From Histidinibacterium aquaticum (GTDB lineage Bacteria; Pseudomonadota; Alphaproteobacteria; Rhodobacterales; Rhodobacteraceae): a DNA stretch of 64,000 nt. The position numbers were made by a program, and so were the translations under genes. The notes beneath the pieces are model-generated. The model ran no database searches. It was not told where the DNA came from and saw only the letters and a list, made by a program, of their open reading frames with translations. Location of the stretch: the NCBI RefSeq assembly GCF_008710275.1, contig NZ_VYQE01000004.1, positions 62,001-126,000 on the forward strand, written 5' to 3'. Of this stretch, positions 26,931 to 36,372 are shown in pieces. The number at the start of each line of letters is the position of its first letter. The first letter of the stretch is position 1.

Positions 26931-28280
26931 TCACTCCTCCAGCGCGCGGCGCAGGAGCTCGAGATCGTCGGCGATGCTGCTGTCGGTCTGCCGCAACTCC
27001 TCGATCTTGCGAACGCCGTGCATGATCGTGGTGTGGTCGCGGCCACCGAAGCGCTTGCCGATCTCGGGCAGGGAACGGTTGGTCAGGTTCTTGGACAGCC
27101 ACATCGCGACCTGGCGCGGGCGCGCGAAGCTGCGGACCCGGCGCGGACCGATCAGGTCGGACAGCCGGATGTGGTAGTGCTCGGAGACCTTCCTCTGGAT
27201 CTCCTCGACCGTGATCTTGCGGTCCGAGGCCCGCAGGATGTCGGCGAGGCAGTCCTGCGTCAGCTCGTGGTCGATGGGCCGCCCGACGAGCGAGGCGAAG
27301 GCGAAGAGCCGCGTCAGCGCGCCCTCGAGCACGCGGACGTTGGTCGAGATGCGGTGAGCCAGGAACTCGAGCACGCCGTCGGCGACGACGAGATCGGGAT
27401 ACTGGGCGCTGTGCTGGGCGACCTTGGACTGCAGGATCCCAAGCCTCAGCTCGTAGTCCGTGGGGTGCAGGTCGACGACCAGGCCCGAGCCGAGGCGCGA
27501 CAGGATCCGGTTCTCCATGTCCTTGATCTCGGAGGGGGCACGGTCGGCAGAGATGACGATCTGCTTTCCGGCGTCGACGAGGGCGTTGAAGGTGTGGAAG
27601 AACTCTTCCTGCGTGCTGTCCTTGCCGGCAAAGAACTGGACATCATCGACCATCAGCACGTCGACCGAGCGGAAGAGGTGCTTGAAGTCGATCATCTTGC
27701 GCTCGCGCAGGGCCGTCACGAAGCGGTACATGAACTGGTCGGCCGAGAGGTAGAGCACGTCGAGTTGGGGCTGGCTGGCGCGCAGCTCGTGCGCGATGGC
27801 GTGCATCAGGTGGGTCTTGCCGAGCCCGACGCCGCCATAAAGGAAAAGCGGGTTGAAGGAGACGGCCCCGCCCTCCGCGACACGGCGCGAGGCCGCATGG
27901 GCCAGCGCATTCGGCTTGCCGACCACGAAGGTGTCGAAGGTGAAACGCGAGTCGAGGGTCGCGCTCTCGGTCAGGCTGTTGGAGGGGGTCGCGGGCTTCG
28001 CAGGCTCGTTCGCCGGCGCGGGACGGGTCCGCGTTTCCTCGGCGCTGACGACGAAAGTCAGCCTCTCCACGTGATGGCCGTCACGGCCCAGGTGATAGAG
28101 GATCTGGTCGGCGTAGTTCTGCGACACGTAGTTGCCGAAGAACGTGCTGGGGACCTCGAAGGTTACCACCCCGCCGTTCACGGATCTTACCTCGAGCGGC
28201 TCGATCCAGTTCGAGAAATTGTTTTCTCCCACCACGCCCCGAAGAACATTCTTTACTCGACCCCATTCCGCTTGTGTCAT
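26931..28280 (-). CDS. dnaA: Chromosomal replication initiator DnaA
   Basis: The 449-residue protein has domain I (MTQAEWGRVKNVLRG), a short linker, the AAA+ domain III with Walker A GGVGLGKTHLMHAI and Walker B VLMVDDVQFF, and domain IV with the DNA-binding signature GGRDHTTIMHGV. It binds DnaA boxes and opens the origin. The upstream gap to rpsT is 605 bp and holds no clear cluster of canonical DnaA boxes, so the origin may lie elsewhere. Confidence 0.98.
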   Translation of the reverse strand: MTQAEWGRVKNVLRGVVGENNFSNWIEPLEVRSVNGGVVTFEVPSTFFGNYVSQNYADQILYHLGRDGHHVERLTFVVSAEETRTRPAPANEPAKPATPSNSLTESATLDSRFTFDTFVVGKPNALAHAASRRVAEGGAVSFNPLFLYGGVGLGKTHLMHAIAHELRASQPQLDVLYLSADQFMYRFVTALRERKMIDFKHLFRSVDVLMVDDVQFFAGKDSTQEEFFHTFNALVDAGKQIVISADRAPSEIKDMENRILSRLGSGLVVDLHPTDYELRLGILQSKVAQHSAQYPDLVVADGVLEFLAHRISTNVRVLEGALTRLFAFASLVGRPIDHELTQDCLADILRASDRKITVEEIQRKVSEHYHIRLSDLIGPRRVRSFARPRQVAMWLSKNLTNRSLPEIGKRFGGRDHTTIMHGVRKIEELRQTDSSIADDLELLRRALEE

Positions 28281-28822
28281 CCCGGCCCCAGTCCGTTTCT
28301 TGTCCCGTCGTTCCGCCCGGCCGGGCCCACACCCAGCCGGTCGCTCGCGTGCACATCATACGGACCTGGCGGCCCCAGCCGGCTCCGCCCGGCAGAGGGC
28401 GGGCGACTGACCAACAGGCATAGACCAGCCACCCCTGCGGCACGGGCCGCAAGGCAGACCGGGACCCGGTAATCCGGGCCGGGTTCGCGTGGCCGGACCT
28501 TGGGCAGCAATGCCCAGCCGCGCGACCGGAAAACCACGTTGGCAGAGGCGGCCTAGGCCGCTTGGATCTTCCGGCATTCAAGAGGATGAGATCGAGACGA
28601 TAGCCACAACCAGAAGGCGAATTGCCTCAACACTTAAACGGTTATCTCGAAAGCTCCCCCTGTCCCCCAGGTTCGTTCTGATGAATCGCTAAGGCAAGCT
28701 ACCAAGGGGGTTCGTACGCTTTCAACTTAACAACGCGCTTGACTCATCGAAGGCCTCGGACAGCCGGGAGGAGAATCCGAAAGGTCTTTGAATCCGCGAC
28801 GGAACTGTCATGAACCTGTTGC
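28281..28822. other. Non-coding gap upstream of dnaA
   Basis: This stretch contains the dnaA promoter region. A somewhat AT-richer part lies at about 28600-28830. I looked for TTATCCACA-like boxes on both strands and saw only poor matches (for example TTATCTCGA near 28642), so no origin is called. Short frames here look spurious. Confidence 0.5.
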
Positions 28823-28823
28823 C

Positions 28824-28857
28824 AAAAAAACAAAGCGCGCCGGAAACGGCGCGCTTT
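28824..28857 (-). terminator. Rho-independent terminator of rpsT
   Basis: On the minus strand a perfect 11-bp stem (AAAGCGCGCCG with CGGCGCGCTTT, tetraloop) is followed by a run of seven T. It lies 29 bp after the rpsT stop. Confidence 0.92.
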
Positions 28858-28885
28858 GGGCTTGGTCGGACTGGCGACTCGTTGC

Positions 28886-29149
28886 TCAGGACAGAGCCTT
28901 CACACGCGAGGAGAGTCGCGAGATCTTCCGGGAAGCGGTGTTCTTGTGGAAGACGCCTTTGCTGACGCCGCGCATCAGCTCGGGCTGGGCGGCGCGCAGT
29001 GCGTTCTGGGCGGCGTCCTTGTCACCGGAGGCGATGGCCTCTTCGACGCGGCGCAGGTAGGTGCGGATGCGCGAACGGCGGGCCTTGTTGACGTCGGTGC
29101 GGCGCGCGATCTGGCGGGCGCGCTTCTTTGCTTGGGGCGAATTGGCCAT
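28886..29149 (-). CDS. rpsT: 30S ribosomal protein S20
   Basis: The 87-residue basic protein starts [17 protein letters not shown] and ends [15 protein letters not shown], the expected length and composition of S20, which binds 16S rRNA early in assembly. It lies upstream of dnaA on the same strand, as in many alphaproteobacteria, and has its own strong terminator. Confidence 0.97.
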   Translation of the reverse strand: MANSPQAKKRARQIARRTDVNKARRSRIRTYLRRVEEAIASGDKDAAQNALRAAQPELMRGVSKGVFHKNTASRKISRLSSRVKALS

Positions 29150-29295
29150 GCTGTGTGTCTCTCTCGTCGGTCTTCTATGTTTCGTCGCACATGAAGCCCG
29201 ACGGCCCCTCGGGGCCCGGCCGATTCTTGCCTGAAGCGGGCATCACGCGCATGTAGCGGCGGCCTATAACGACATTCGCAGCAAAAGGGAACCGC

Positions 29296-30072
29296 CTACT
29301 TGTCGCGGAACTGGGCCTCTCGCTTCTCGCGGAAGGCGGCCATGCCTTCGGCCTGATCGTCCGTCGCGAAGAGCGAATAAAAGAGCGAGCGCTCGTAGCG
29401 GATGCCCTCGGCGAGGGAGACCTCCTCGGCCCGGTTCACGGCATCCTTCACCGCCGTGGTGGCGAGGAGAGACTTCTCGGCGATCTTGTCCGCGGCGCTC
29501 TGCGCCTCTTCCTTGAGCTTCTTGGCCGGCACGACGCGGCTCACAAGGCCCGCGCGCTCGGCTTCCTCGGCGTCCATGAAGCGGCCCGTGAGGTGCATGT
29601 CCATGGATTTGCCCCGGCCCACCAGGCGCGTTAGGCGCTGTGTGCCTCCGAGCCCCGCGAGGATCCCGAGGTTGATTTCAGGCTGGCCGAACTTGGCGGT
29701 GTCGGCGGCGATGACGAAGTCGCACATCATGGCCAGCTCGCAACCCCCGCCCAGCGCGTAGCCCGCCACGGCGGCGACGATGGGCTTGCGGATCCGGCCG
29801 AACCGCTCCCCGTCGGTCGCGAAAAAACGCTGCGTATACATGTCGACGAAGCTTTTTTCGGCCATTTCCGAGACGTCGGCCCCGGCGGCGAAGGCCTTGT
29901 CGGACCCCGTGATGACGATGCAGCGGACCTTGTCGCTGCGGTCGGCCTCTTCCAGCGCCTTCACCAGCTCGTTCAGGAGCTTGGCGTTGATAGCGTTCAT
30001 CTGGTCGGGGCGGTTCAGGGTGATGGTGCAGACGTCGTCGGCTGTCTCGACTATGATCGTCTCGTAGGCCAT
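29296..30072 (-). CDS. Enoyl-CoA hydratase
   Basis: This 258-residue crotonase-family protein has the oxyanion-hole segment [12 protein letters not shown]. The two catalytic glutamates are in [11 protein letters not shown] and [10 protein letters not shown], so it should hydrate trans-2-enoyl-CoA in beta-oxidation. The ATG at 30072 (MAYETIIVE) is preferred over a start ten codons upstream because AAGGA precedes it and family members begin there. It lies between mutM and rpsT on the same strand. Confidence 0.93.
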   Translation of the reverse strand: MAYETIIVETADDVCTITLNRPDQMNAINAKLLNELVKALEEADRSDKVRCIVITGSDKAFAAGADVSEMAEKSFVDMYTQRFFATDGERFGRIRKPIVAAVAGYALGGGCELAMMCDFVIAADTAKFGQPEINLGILAGLGGTQRLTRLVGRGKSMDMHLTGRFMDAEEAERAGLVSRVVPAKKLKEEAQSAADKIAEKSLLATTAVKDAVNRAEEVSLAEGIRYERSLFYSLFATDDQAEGMAAFREKREAQFRDK

Positions 30073-30138
30073 GACGCGAAATTCCTTCTGCCTCGGGCAC
30101 AAGGAGGGAGCCTTAGCAATTACGGCCTCGGGTTCAAG

Positions 30139-30990
30139 CTATCTTTGGCAGAGCGGGCAGTAGAAGGTCGAACGCCCGGACTGCACGATCCGGCGGACGT
30201 GGCACGTACAGCCGTCGGTCGGGCACGGCCTGCCCTCGCGGTCGTAGACGCGGAAGGTGTGCTGGAAATAGCCGAGCTCGCCGTCCGCCTGGCGGTAGTC
30301 GCGCAGTGAGGAGCCGCCGGACTCGATCGCCTCGGTCAGCACCTGCCGGACCACGGGGACGAGCCCCGCGATCCGCGCCGGCCCGATCCTGCCGGCCTTG
30401 CGGCGAGGATTGATATGGGCGCGGTGAAGCGCCTCGCAGACGTAGATGTTGCCCAGCCCTGCCACCACCTTCTGGTCGAGCAACGCCGCCTTGATCGGGG
30501 TCATCCGGTTCTTGAGCCTCGCAACGAGGTAGTCCTCGTTGAAGGCGTTCCCGAGCGGTTCGGGCCCCAGGCTGCGGATGAGCCAGTGGTTCTCGATTTC
30601 CGGAGTGGGCGCGAGGTCCATGGCGCCGAACCGGCGGGGATCGTTGAAGGTGATCCGCGCACCGCTTTCCATGTCGAGTACGACGTGGTCGTGCTTTTGC
30701 GCGGCCGGGTGATCGTGGTGGAACTGACCCAGCGGATCGCCCGAGACGGTCATGCGACCCGACATCCCAAGGTGGACGATTAGCGTCTCGCCTCCCTCCA
30801 GATCGGCGAGGATGTACTTCGACCTGCGCCCCAGGCGCAGCACACGGCGACCGGTCAGCCGTTCGGCCAACCGCTCGGGGAACGGCCAGCGCAGATCCGG
30901 CCGACGGACCTCGGCCCGGGTGATGACCGCGTCCTCCATGGACGGCGACAGCCCGCGTCGGACTGTCTCGACCTCTGGCAATTCCGGCAT
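30139..30990 (-). CDS. mutM: Formamidopyrimidine-DNA glycosylase
   Basis: The 283-residue enzyme must start at ATG 30990, because the mature Pro2 and Glu3 of [14 protein letters not shown] are the catalytic residues; a longer frame is wrong. It has a helix-two-turn-helix region ([20 protein letters not shown]) and a C-terminal zinc finger with paired cysteines (CTCH and CPLC). It removes 8-oxoguanine and other oxidised purines. It is divergent from ubiE with 66 bp between them. Confidence 0.97.
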   Translation of the reverse strand: MPELPEVETVRRGLSPSMEDAVITRAEVRRPDLRWPFPERLAERLTGRRVLRLGRRSKYILADLEGGETLIVHLGMSGRMTVSGDPLGQFHHDHPAAQKHDHVVLDMESGARITFNDPRRFGAMDLAPTPEIENHWLIRSLGPEPLGNAFNEDYLVARLKNRMTPIKAALLDQKVVAGLGNIYVCEALHRAHINPRRKAGRIGPARIAGLVPVVRQVLTEAIESGGSSLRDYRQADGELGYFQHTFRVYDREGRPCPTDGCTCHVRRIVQSGRSTFYCPLCQR

Positions 30991-31056
30991 CGCGCGCTTT
31001 CTTCCCCGTTGAGGCACCTATAGAAAGGCGCCGCAACTCCAGATCGCAAGGCCCCG

Positions 31057-31809
31057 ATGACTGACCAGACCGACAAGACCACGCATTTCGGCTACGAGAC
31101 GGTGCGGGAAGAGGACAAGGCGGGCCGGGTGCGGGGCGTCTTCACCTCGGTCGCCAGCCGCTACGACGTGATGAACGACCTGATGAGCGGCGGCGTGCAC
31201 CGGCTCTGGAAGGACGCCATGATGGACTGGCTCGCGCCCCGGCGGGGTCAGCGCCTTCTGGACGTCGCCGGAGGAACCGGAGACATCGCGTTCCGGTTTC
31301 TCAAGCGGGCTGGCTCCGGCCATGCGACCGTGCTCGACCTGACGGAGTCGATGCTGGAGGCCGGCCGGAAGCGGGCCGAAGCCGAGCGCCTGTCGGAGAG
31401 TCTCAAATGGGTCGTGGGCGACGCGATGGCGCTGCCCTTCGATGACTCGAGCTTCGACACCTACACCATCTCCTTCGGCATCCGGAACGTGACCCGGCCG
31501 GAGGTCGCCCTCTCGGAGGCCTACCGGGTTCTGAAGCCGGGCGGGCGGCTCATGGTGCTCGAGTTCTCGCGCGTGCCGAACGCCGGCCTTCGCGCGCTCT
31601 ACGACGCCTATTCCTTCAACGTGATCCCGCGGCTGGGGCAGGTCGTGGCCCGGGACCGGGACAGCTACCAGTATCTCGTCGAATCCATTCGCCGCTTTCC
31701 GGACCAGGAGACATTCCTGGGCATGGTGCGCGACGCGGGGTTCGGCAACGCCGCCTACCGCAACCTGACCATGGGTGTCGCCTGCCTGCATTCCGGCTGG
31801 AAGCTCTAG
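31057..31809 (+). CDS. ubiE: Ubiquinone/menaquinone biosynthesis C-methyltransferase
   Basis: This 250-residue SAM methyltransferase starts with THFGYETV and [17 protein letters not shown], then the SAM-binding [16 protein letters not shown] and the family motif [11 protein letters not shown]. It methylates the benzoquinol ring carbon in ubiquinone synthesis. ubiB follows with no gap, so they form one operon. Confidence 0.97.
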   Translation: MTDQTDKTTHFGYETVREEDKAGRVRGVFTSVASRYDVMNDLMSGGVHRLWKDAMMDWLAPRRGQRLLDVAGGTGDIAFRFLKRAGSGHATVLDLTESMLEAGRKRAEAERLSESLKWVVGDAMALPFDDSSFDTYTISFGIRNVTRPEVALSEAYRVLKPGGRLMVLEFSRVPNAGLRALYDAYSFNVIPRLGQVVARDRDSYQYLVESIRRFPDQETFLGMVRDAGFGNAAYRNLTMGVACLHSGWKL

Positions 31810-33342
31810 GTGCGGGGACCGCACAACATCTTCCGCCTGATCGCGACGGGCGCGACGCTGGAGCGCACCGGCGCAATGCGCGTGATCCTCGATGCCTTCG
31901 AGGCGCCCCGACTCCTGAGGATCGTTCTGCGCGGGCTCACTTGGCCGGTCCAGTGGCTCGGCGATCGTGGCGACCTGACGATGCCGCCCGCAACGCGCGC
32001 GCTGACGGCCCTTGGTCCGGCCTACATCAAGTTCGGGCAGGTTCTCTCGACCCGGCCCGATGTGGTTGGCGCCGAACTCGCGACTCAGCTCCGGGTCCTG
32101 CAGGACAAGCTGCCGCCCTTCTCGTTGCGGGAGGCCAGGGCGACAATCGAGTCGGAGCTTGGCCTGAAGGCCGACGACGCCTTCGAACATATCTCGGAAC
32201 CGGTGGCTGCCGCCTCGATCGCCCAGGTGCACAAGGCGCGCCTCCGCGAAACCGGGGAGGACGTGGCCATCAAGGTTCTGCGTCCCGGCATCGAGCGGGC
32301 CTTCCGCCGGGACATCGATGCCTTTTACTTCGCGGCGCGCATAATCGAGGTCCTCTCTCCCTCCTCCCGCAGGCTGCGCCCGATGGAGGTCGTCGCGCAT
32401 TTCGAGCACACCGTCATGGGCGAGCTCGACCTGAGGCTCGAGAGTTCCGCGGCCTCGGAGTTCGCGTCGAATACCGCAAAGGACGAGGGCTTTCGGCTGC
32501 CTCAGATCCGTTGGCCGCTCTCCTCGCGCCGCGTGATGACACAGACTTGGGCCGAGGGGATTTCCTTTGGCGATGTCGAGGCGATCGAGGCCGCGGGCCA
32601 CGATCGCCGCCGGCTCGCGGCACGCGTGCTGGAGCTCTTCCTGCTCCATGCCCTGCGCGACGGCATGTTTCACGCCGACATGCACCAGGGGAACCTCAAG
32701 GTCGCGCCGAACGGCGACATCATCGCCTACGACTTCGGCATCATGGGACACATCGACGAGTACACGCGCCGGGTCTACGCGCAGATTCTCTACGGTTTCA
32801 TCAGGCGCGATTACCGGCTGGTGGCAGAGGTTCATTTCGAGGCGGGCTACGTCCCGGCAGATCGGGATATCGAGGAGTTTTCTCGTGCGCTCCGAGCAAT
32901 CGGCGAACCGATCTTCGGCATGGATGCATCGCGGATATCCATGGGGCGCCTGCTCGCCTACCTCTTCGAGGTAACGGAACGCTTCGGGATGGAGACCCGC
33001 ACGGAACTCATTCTTTTGCAGCGTACCATGGTCGTGGTGGAGGGCGTGGCCCGCTCGCTCGATCCTCACATGAACATCTGGCAGGCAGCCCGGCCGGTGG
33101 TCGAGGACTACATCCGCAAGAGTCTCGGCCCGACGGCCCTCGCGCGCGACCTCGGTCGAACTGCCCAGGTCCTTTCGCGCTTCGGGCCCAAGCTGCCCGA
33201 ACTCGCGCAACGCGCGCTCATTGCGCAGTCCGAGCCGGACCCCCCGCCCCCCAAAAAGAACCGGGTGCCCGTGTTTCTCTCGGGCATGGTCCTGGGTGCA
33301 GTCTTGCTCGGTCTCGGCCTTTTTGCCGGGCAGGCGCTCTAG
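31810..33342 (+). CDS. ubiB: Ubiquinone biosynthesis atypical kinase UbiB
   Basis: The 510-residue protein has the KxGQ motif (YIKFGQVLSTRPD), an Ala-rich nucleotide loop (AAASIAQVHKA), the catalytic region GMFHADMHQGNLKV and a DFG-like YDFGIMG. Two possible C-terminal membrane helices end in LGAVLLGLGLFAGQAL. UbiB is an ADCK-like ATPase that supports ubiquinone synthesis in the membrane. Its GTG start directly follows the ubiE stop, so translation is coupled. Confidence 0.96.
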   Translation: MRGPHNIFRLIATGATLERTGAMRVILDAFEAPRLLRIVLRGLTWPVQWLGDRGDLTMPPATRALTALGPAYIKFGQVLSTRPDVVGAELATQLRVLQDKLPPFSLREARATIESELGLKADDAFEHISEPVAAASIAQVHKARLRETGEDVAIKVLRPGIERAFRRDIDAFYFAARIIEVLSPSSRRLRPMEVVAHFEHTVMGELDLRLESSAASEFASNTAKDEGFRLPQIRWPLSSRRVMTQTWAEGISFGDVEAIEAAGHDRRRLAARVLELFLLHALRDGMFHADMHQGNLKVAPNGDIIAYDFGIMGHIDEYTRRVYAQILYGFIRRDYRLVAEVHFEAGYVPADRDIEEFSRALRAIGEPIFGMDASRISMGRLLAYLFEVTERFGMETRTELILLQRTMVVVEGVARSLDPHMNIWQAARPVVEDYIRKSLGPTALARDLGRTAQVLSRFGPKLPELAQRALIAQSEPDPPPPKKNRVPVFLSGMVLGAVLLGLGLFAGQAL

Positions 33343-33363
33343 CGAATGGTCATTGTCTCCCTG

Positions 33364-34047
33364 TCAGCCCTCCCGGAGGGCAGTGACGCTCGTTGCGGGA
33401 ACCGTCTCACCGCCGGGCAGCACGATGACGGCCGCACCCTCCTCGATCCGGACTTCGCGCACCGGGACATAGGCCGGAGCGGGTGACGCTCCCAGGGACG
33501 TGCCGCCCGAGAAACTCTCGACCTCGAAGGTCACAGGCTGGCGGGCCGCGCCGGATCCTGCGAACGGTGTCCAGGCAACTTCACCACCGGGTGGTTGTAT
33601 CCGGTGGCGCTCGAGAACCGTACCGTCGCCGGCTTTGACGATGAGTTCCGCGCCGTCGGCGACGGCCGCCGTCTCGGCGACGATGGTCATCGGTTCTTCA
33701 GGCGGAAGGACCGCCGCGGTGACCCTCGCTCGCTGACCGACCCAATCGGCGACCTGGTTGAGGCCGGAAACCCCGAACTGGTCGGTCAAGCCGCGCAGCA
33801 GGTCGTTGGTCATAACTTGCTGCTCGACGCCGGAGAAGGTCGCGAGCTGTACCGCGTACTCCGCGGAATCGACCGGGTTCAGGGGATCCTGGTTCTCCAT
33901 CTGCACGGTCAGCATTCTCAGAAAGGTCTCGAAGTCCGAACTGATGGCTGGAGATGAGTCGCCATCGGAAGGAGGGACTTTCGCCCCGCTGCTTGCGAGG
34001 GCCTCCCGGACCGCGTCATTGGGATTGGTCGGCTGGGTTGTTTCCAT
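33364..34047 (-). CDS. flgD: Flagellar hook assembly scaffold FlgD
   Basis: The 227-residue protein has the N-terminal signature FLRMLTVQMENQDPLNPVDSAEY (short form FLRMLTVQMENQDPLNP) and a C-terminal FLG_D/FN3-like part. FlgD caps the growing hook. The ATG at 34047 follows GGGAG and is preferred to a longer frame. It lies just after fliK on the same strand. The gene itself looks intact, unlike fliK and flgE nearby. Confidence 0.95.
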   Translation of the reverse strand: METTQPTNPNDAVREALASSGAKVPPSDGDSSPAISSDFETFLRMLTVQMENQDPLNPVDSAEYAVQLATFSGVEQQVMTNDLLRGLTDQFGVSGLNQVADWVGQRARVTAAVLPPEEPMTIVAETAAVADGAELIVKAGDGTVLERHRIQPPGGEVAWTPFAGSGAARQPVTFEVESFSGGTSLGASPAPAYVPVREVRIEEGAAVIVLPGGETVPATSVTALREG

Positions 34048-34057
34048 CAGGATCTCC

Positions 34058-35557
34058 CTAGAGGCGGATATCGAGCGAAGCGTTGGGTCGAACGGTCTCG
34101 TGGGCGGCGGGCTCGTCCGTGTCGGCTCCCTCCGGCGCATCGTCGAACACGGACTCTCCGACCTCTCGGGAGTCGTCCTGCGTTCGATCCTGACCAGTTC
34201 CTAAGAAATCGTAGGACACCTGGTCGTACCCGATGTCGCGCAGCTCCCCGGACAGCGCGTCGAGATTGCGGCGGATCAGGTCTGCCGTCTCAGGTCTTTC
34301 CGCCGCTATCGCCACGGAGACACCCGCGTCCGATGTCACCAGCGAAAGCGACACCCGGCCAAGCTCCCGCGGTTCGAGGTAGATATCCGTTCGACCCTGT
34401 CCCGTCGTGGACAGGGCCGCCGCGAGCTGTCTTGCCATGGCACCTCCATCCGTCCCCGGCGAAGGTGACCCGGGTTGGGCCGCAGCCTGCGAGACCCCTG
34501 CCGTTCTAGCGTTATCTGGAAGCAGACCAGCGGGACCGAGCCTGCCCAAGTCGAGATCCGGGCCCCGTTCCTCGAAGGGCCCGGAAGTCTCGCCGATCGG
34601 CCGGCCGTTTGCGGCGTGCTCAAGGTTGGTCGGGCCGCCTAGCGGGATACTTGCCGAAGCCTCCTGAATGCCCGCCGGCCTCGGCGCTGCGGACCCGGCG
34701 CCGTCAACCACCCCGCTCTCCCGCCTGACTGCCTCAGGTCCAACGCCATACCCGCGGCGGTGCGCCTCTCGATGATCAAGGAGCCGCTCGTGATGGGGCA
34801 CCCGCCCCATCGCAGACCCCAAAGGGGGCAACGGCCCCTCTTCGTGGTTCGAGCGCCCCGATTGACCACCGATATCGGGGACCTATGTGTTTGCCGCACG
34901 CGTCCGTTCATCAGCCGCCTCCACGCGCCTTGTCGGAATGTCTCGCAACGCCGTATCGGCCCGCGCCATGTCAGGTTTGAGGGGCGTCTCTGGCCCTAGG
35001 GCGCGACCGTGGGGCAGTCCCGGTGTGTGGCGGACTGCGTCCCCGGCCACACCGGAGCGGGCCGGTCCTCCATTGAATTTGCCGGCATTAAGGGGTTCGG
35101 AAAAAAGTCCGTCTGCTCGCCCAGCGCCCGAAAGACCAGACTGGCTCGGCCGCGCGGTCGACAAGACAGCGCTTCCACTCGGCGCGCCCGGCCGCGGATG
35201 CATGAAAGCGTTACTTCCGGCGCGCGACCCCACCGTCTCTGGGTCGATCGGCCGAAGCGGCCCCATACTTTGCTGCAAGGGAGACTGAGACGACGGCTCT
35301 CCGCTACGGCCGAGTGGATCGATAGCTCCCTCGGCAGTCTGCACGCTCCTTGTCTCCGATGACTTCAACCGGCTCAGCGGCAGATCGGGCATCGCAAGGC
35401 CACTGGACTCAACCGTGCCGACCTCTGCGTCAAAGACCTCGACAAAGCCATCGCCGAGCGCTGGAGAACCATCACCACGTCTTGATCGCGGTAACGAGGA
35501 ATCGCCGGTGCCGGTATTGTCCACGAAAGGAGTCATCGAGCTCGAATCTCCGTCCAA
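34058..35557 (-). pseudogene. fliK: fliK, hook-length control gene split by an in-frame TAG
   Basis: Two frames in the same phase are separated by one TAG at 34883-34885. The upstream piece (about 224 residues) is a Pro/Ser/Gly-rich, disordered N-terminus. The downstream piece carries the Flg_hook domain with LEPRELGRVSLSLVTS and RRNLDALSGELRDIGYDQV. Together they would give a normal FliK of about 499 residues. The downstream piece has no convincing start of its own. This looks like a nonsense mutation, a sequencing error, or suppressed reading. Loss would leave hook length uncontrolled and block the switch to filament export. Confidence 0.78.
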
Positions 35558-35639
35558 CGTAGCGGCATGAATGGCAGAATTAGCTTACCAATTCTTTACT
35601 GGTCGGTGCGACGCTAGGGGCCACAACAGGAGAACCTTG

Positions 35640-35918
35640 ATGGACCCAATATCAGAAGTTCCAGTCTTCCAGGCCCTCCGCACGCGGCCCGTTGAGGCGG
35701 CAGCAAGAAATTTGGAGGCCGCCTTTCTCTCTGAAGTCCTGAAATCAGCAGGATTGGGGGAAAGTCGTGGCTCTTTCGGCGGGGGCGTCGGGGAAGCGCA
35801 GGTCGCCTCGTATCTCACCAGACAGTATGGACAGAGTATTGCCGAAGCCGGGGGAGTCGGCCTTGCAGAATCGCTCTATGACTCAATCCTGGCAAATTCC
35901 GATGACTCACGAAGCTAG
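35640..35918 (+). CDS. FlgJ-like rod-binding protein (CheL type)
   Basis: The 92-residue protein carries the rod-binding domain: AARNLEAAFLSEVLKSAGL and YLTRQYGQSIAEAGGVGLAE. It has no muramidase domain, matching the short CheL/FlgJ form of alphaproteobacteria. AGGAGAA precedes the ATG at 35640; longer frames are not supported. The FlgN-like gene overlaps its end. It acts in flagellar rod assembly. Confidence 0.85.
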   Translation: MDPISEVPVFQALRTRPVEAAARNLEAAFLSEVLKSAGLGESRGSFGGGVGEAQVASYLTRQYGQSIAEAGGVGLAESLYDSILANSDDSRS

Positions 35919-36240
35919 AGCGCTTTTCGAACTCCTTCATCGGGAGCGAAAACTGCTCCTCGGAGGAGATTTCAGAGCGATATCTTCAATTTTAGACGAG
36001 AAAAGAGAACTGGCAGAAGCGGCATCCGACAACACACCTGCGCCCGACGTTCTCAGGCGGCTGAACGAACTGTTAACAACGAATCAAGCGCTGCTGCAGG
36101 CTGCTCTTGCCGGCACAAGAGATGCAACGCGCCGCATTGCGGCACTCGAACAAGCCGCTAAGCATCTGACGACATACGCCCAAGACGGCAAGAAAGAGCG
36201 ACTTGCGACAGAGTTGGGCTCCTTCGCCCGAAGAGCTTAG
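35902..36240 (+). CDS. FlgN-like flagellar export chaperone
   Basis: About 112 residues, almost all helical, with FELLHRERKLLLGGDFRAIS and EKRELAEAA early on, the pattern of FlgN chaperones for hook-filament junction proteins FlgK and FlgL. An ATG at 35878 is an alternative start. It overlaps the FlgJ-like gene by 17 bp, so translation is likely coupled. Its clients flgK and flgL are not in the window, where the flagellar cluster is interrupted by a junction. Confidence 0.7.
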   Translation: MTHEARALFELLHRERKLLLGGDFRAISSILDEKRELAEAASDNTPAPDVLRRLNELLTTNQALLQAALAGTRDATRRIAALEQAAKHLTTYAQDGKKERLATELGSFARRA

Positions 36241-36372
36241 AGTCTTAGGATACGAACTTGCCGACCTGTCGCGATCTTAGCGGTTCGTTGACCTGACGAG
36301 TGTAGGTTGGGCTTTGCATCGAACTGATGCGAATAGGTCGGAGAGAAGCTCCAGACAAAAGAGTCAGAATGG

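Noticed and set aside
28281-28822. Chromosomal origin oriC
   Set aside because: No cluster of DnaA boxes could be seen despite the dnaA neighbourhood.
36300-36330. Sigma-54 type promoter for flagellin (GG...GC pattern near 36309)
   Set aside because: The GG-GC spacing is one base short of the strict requirement.
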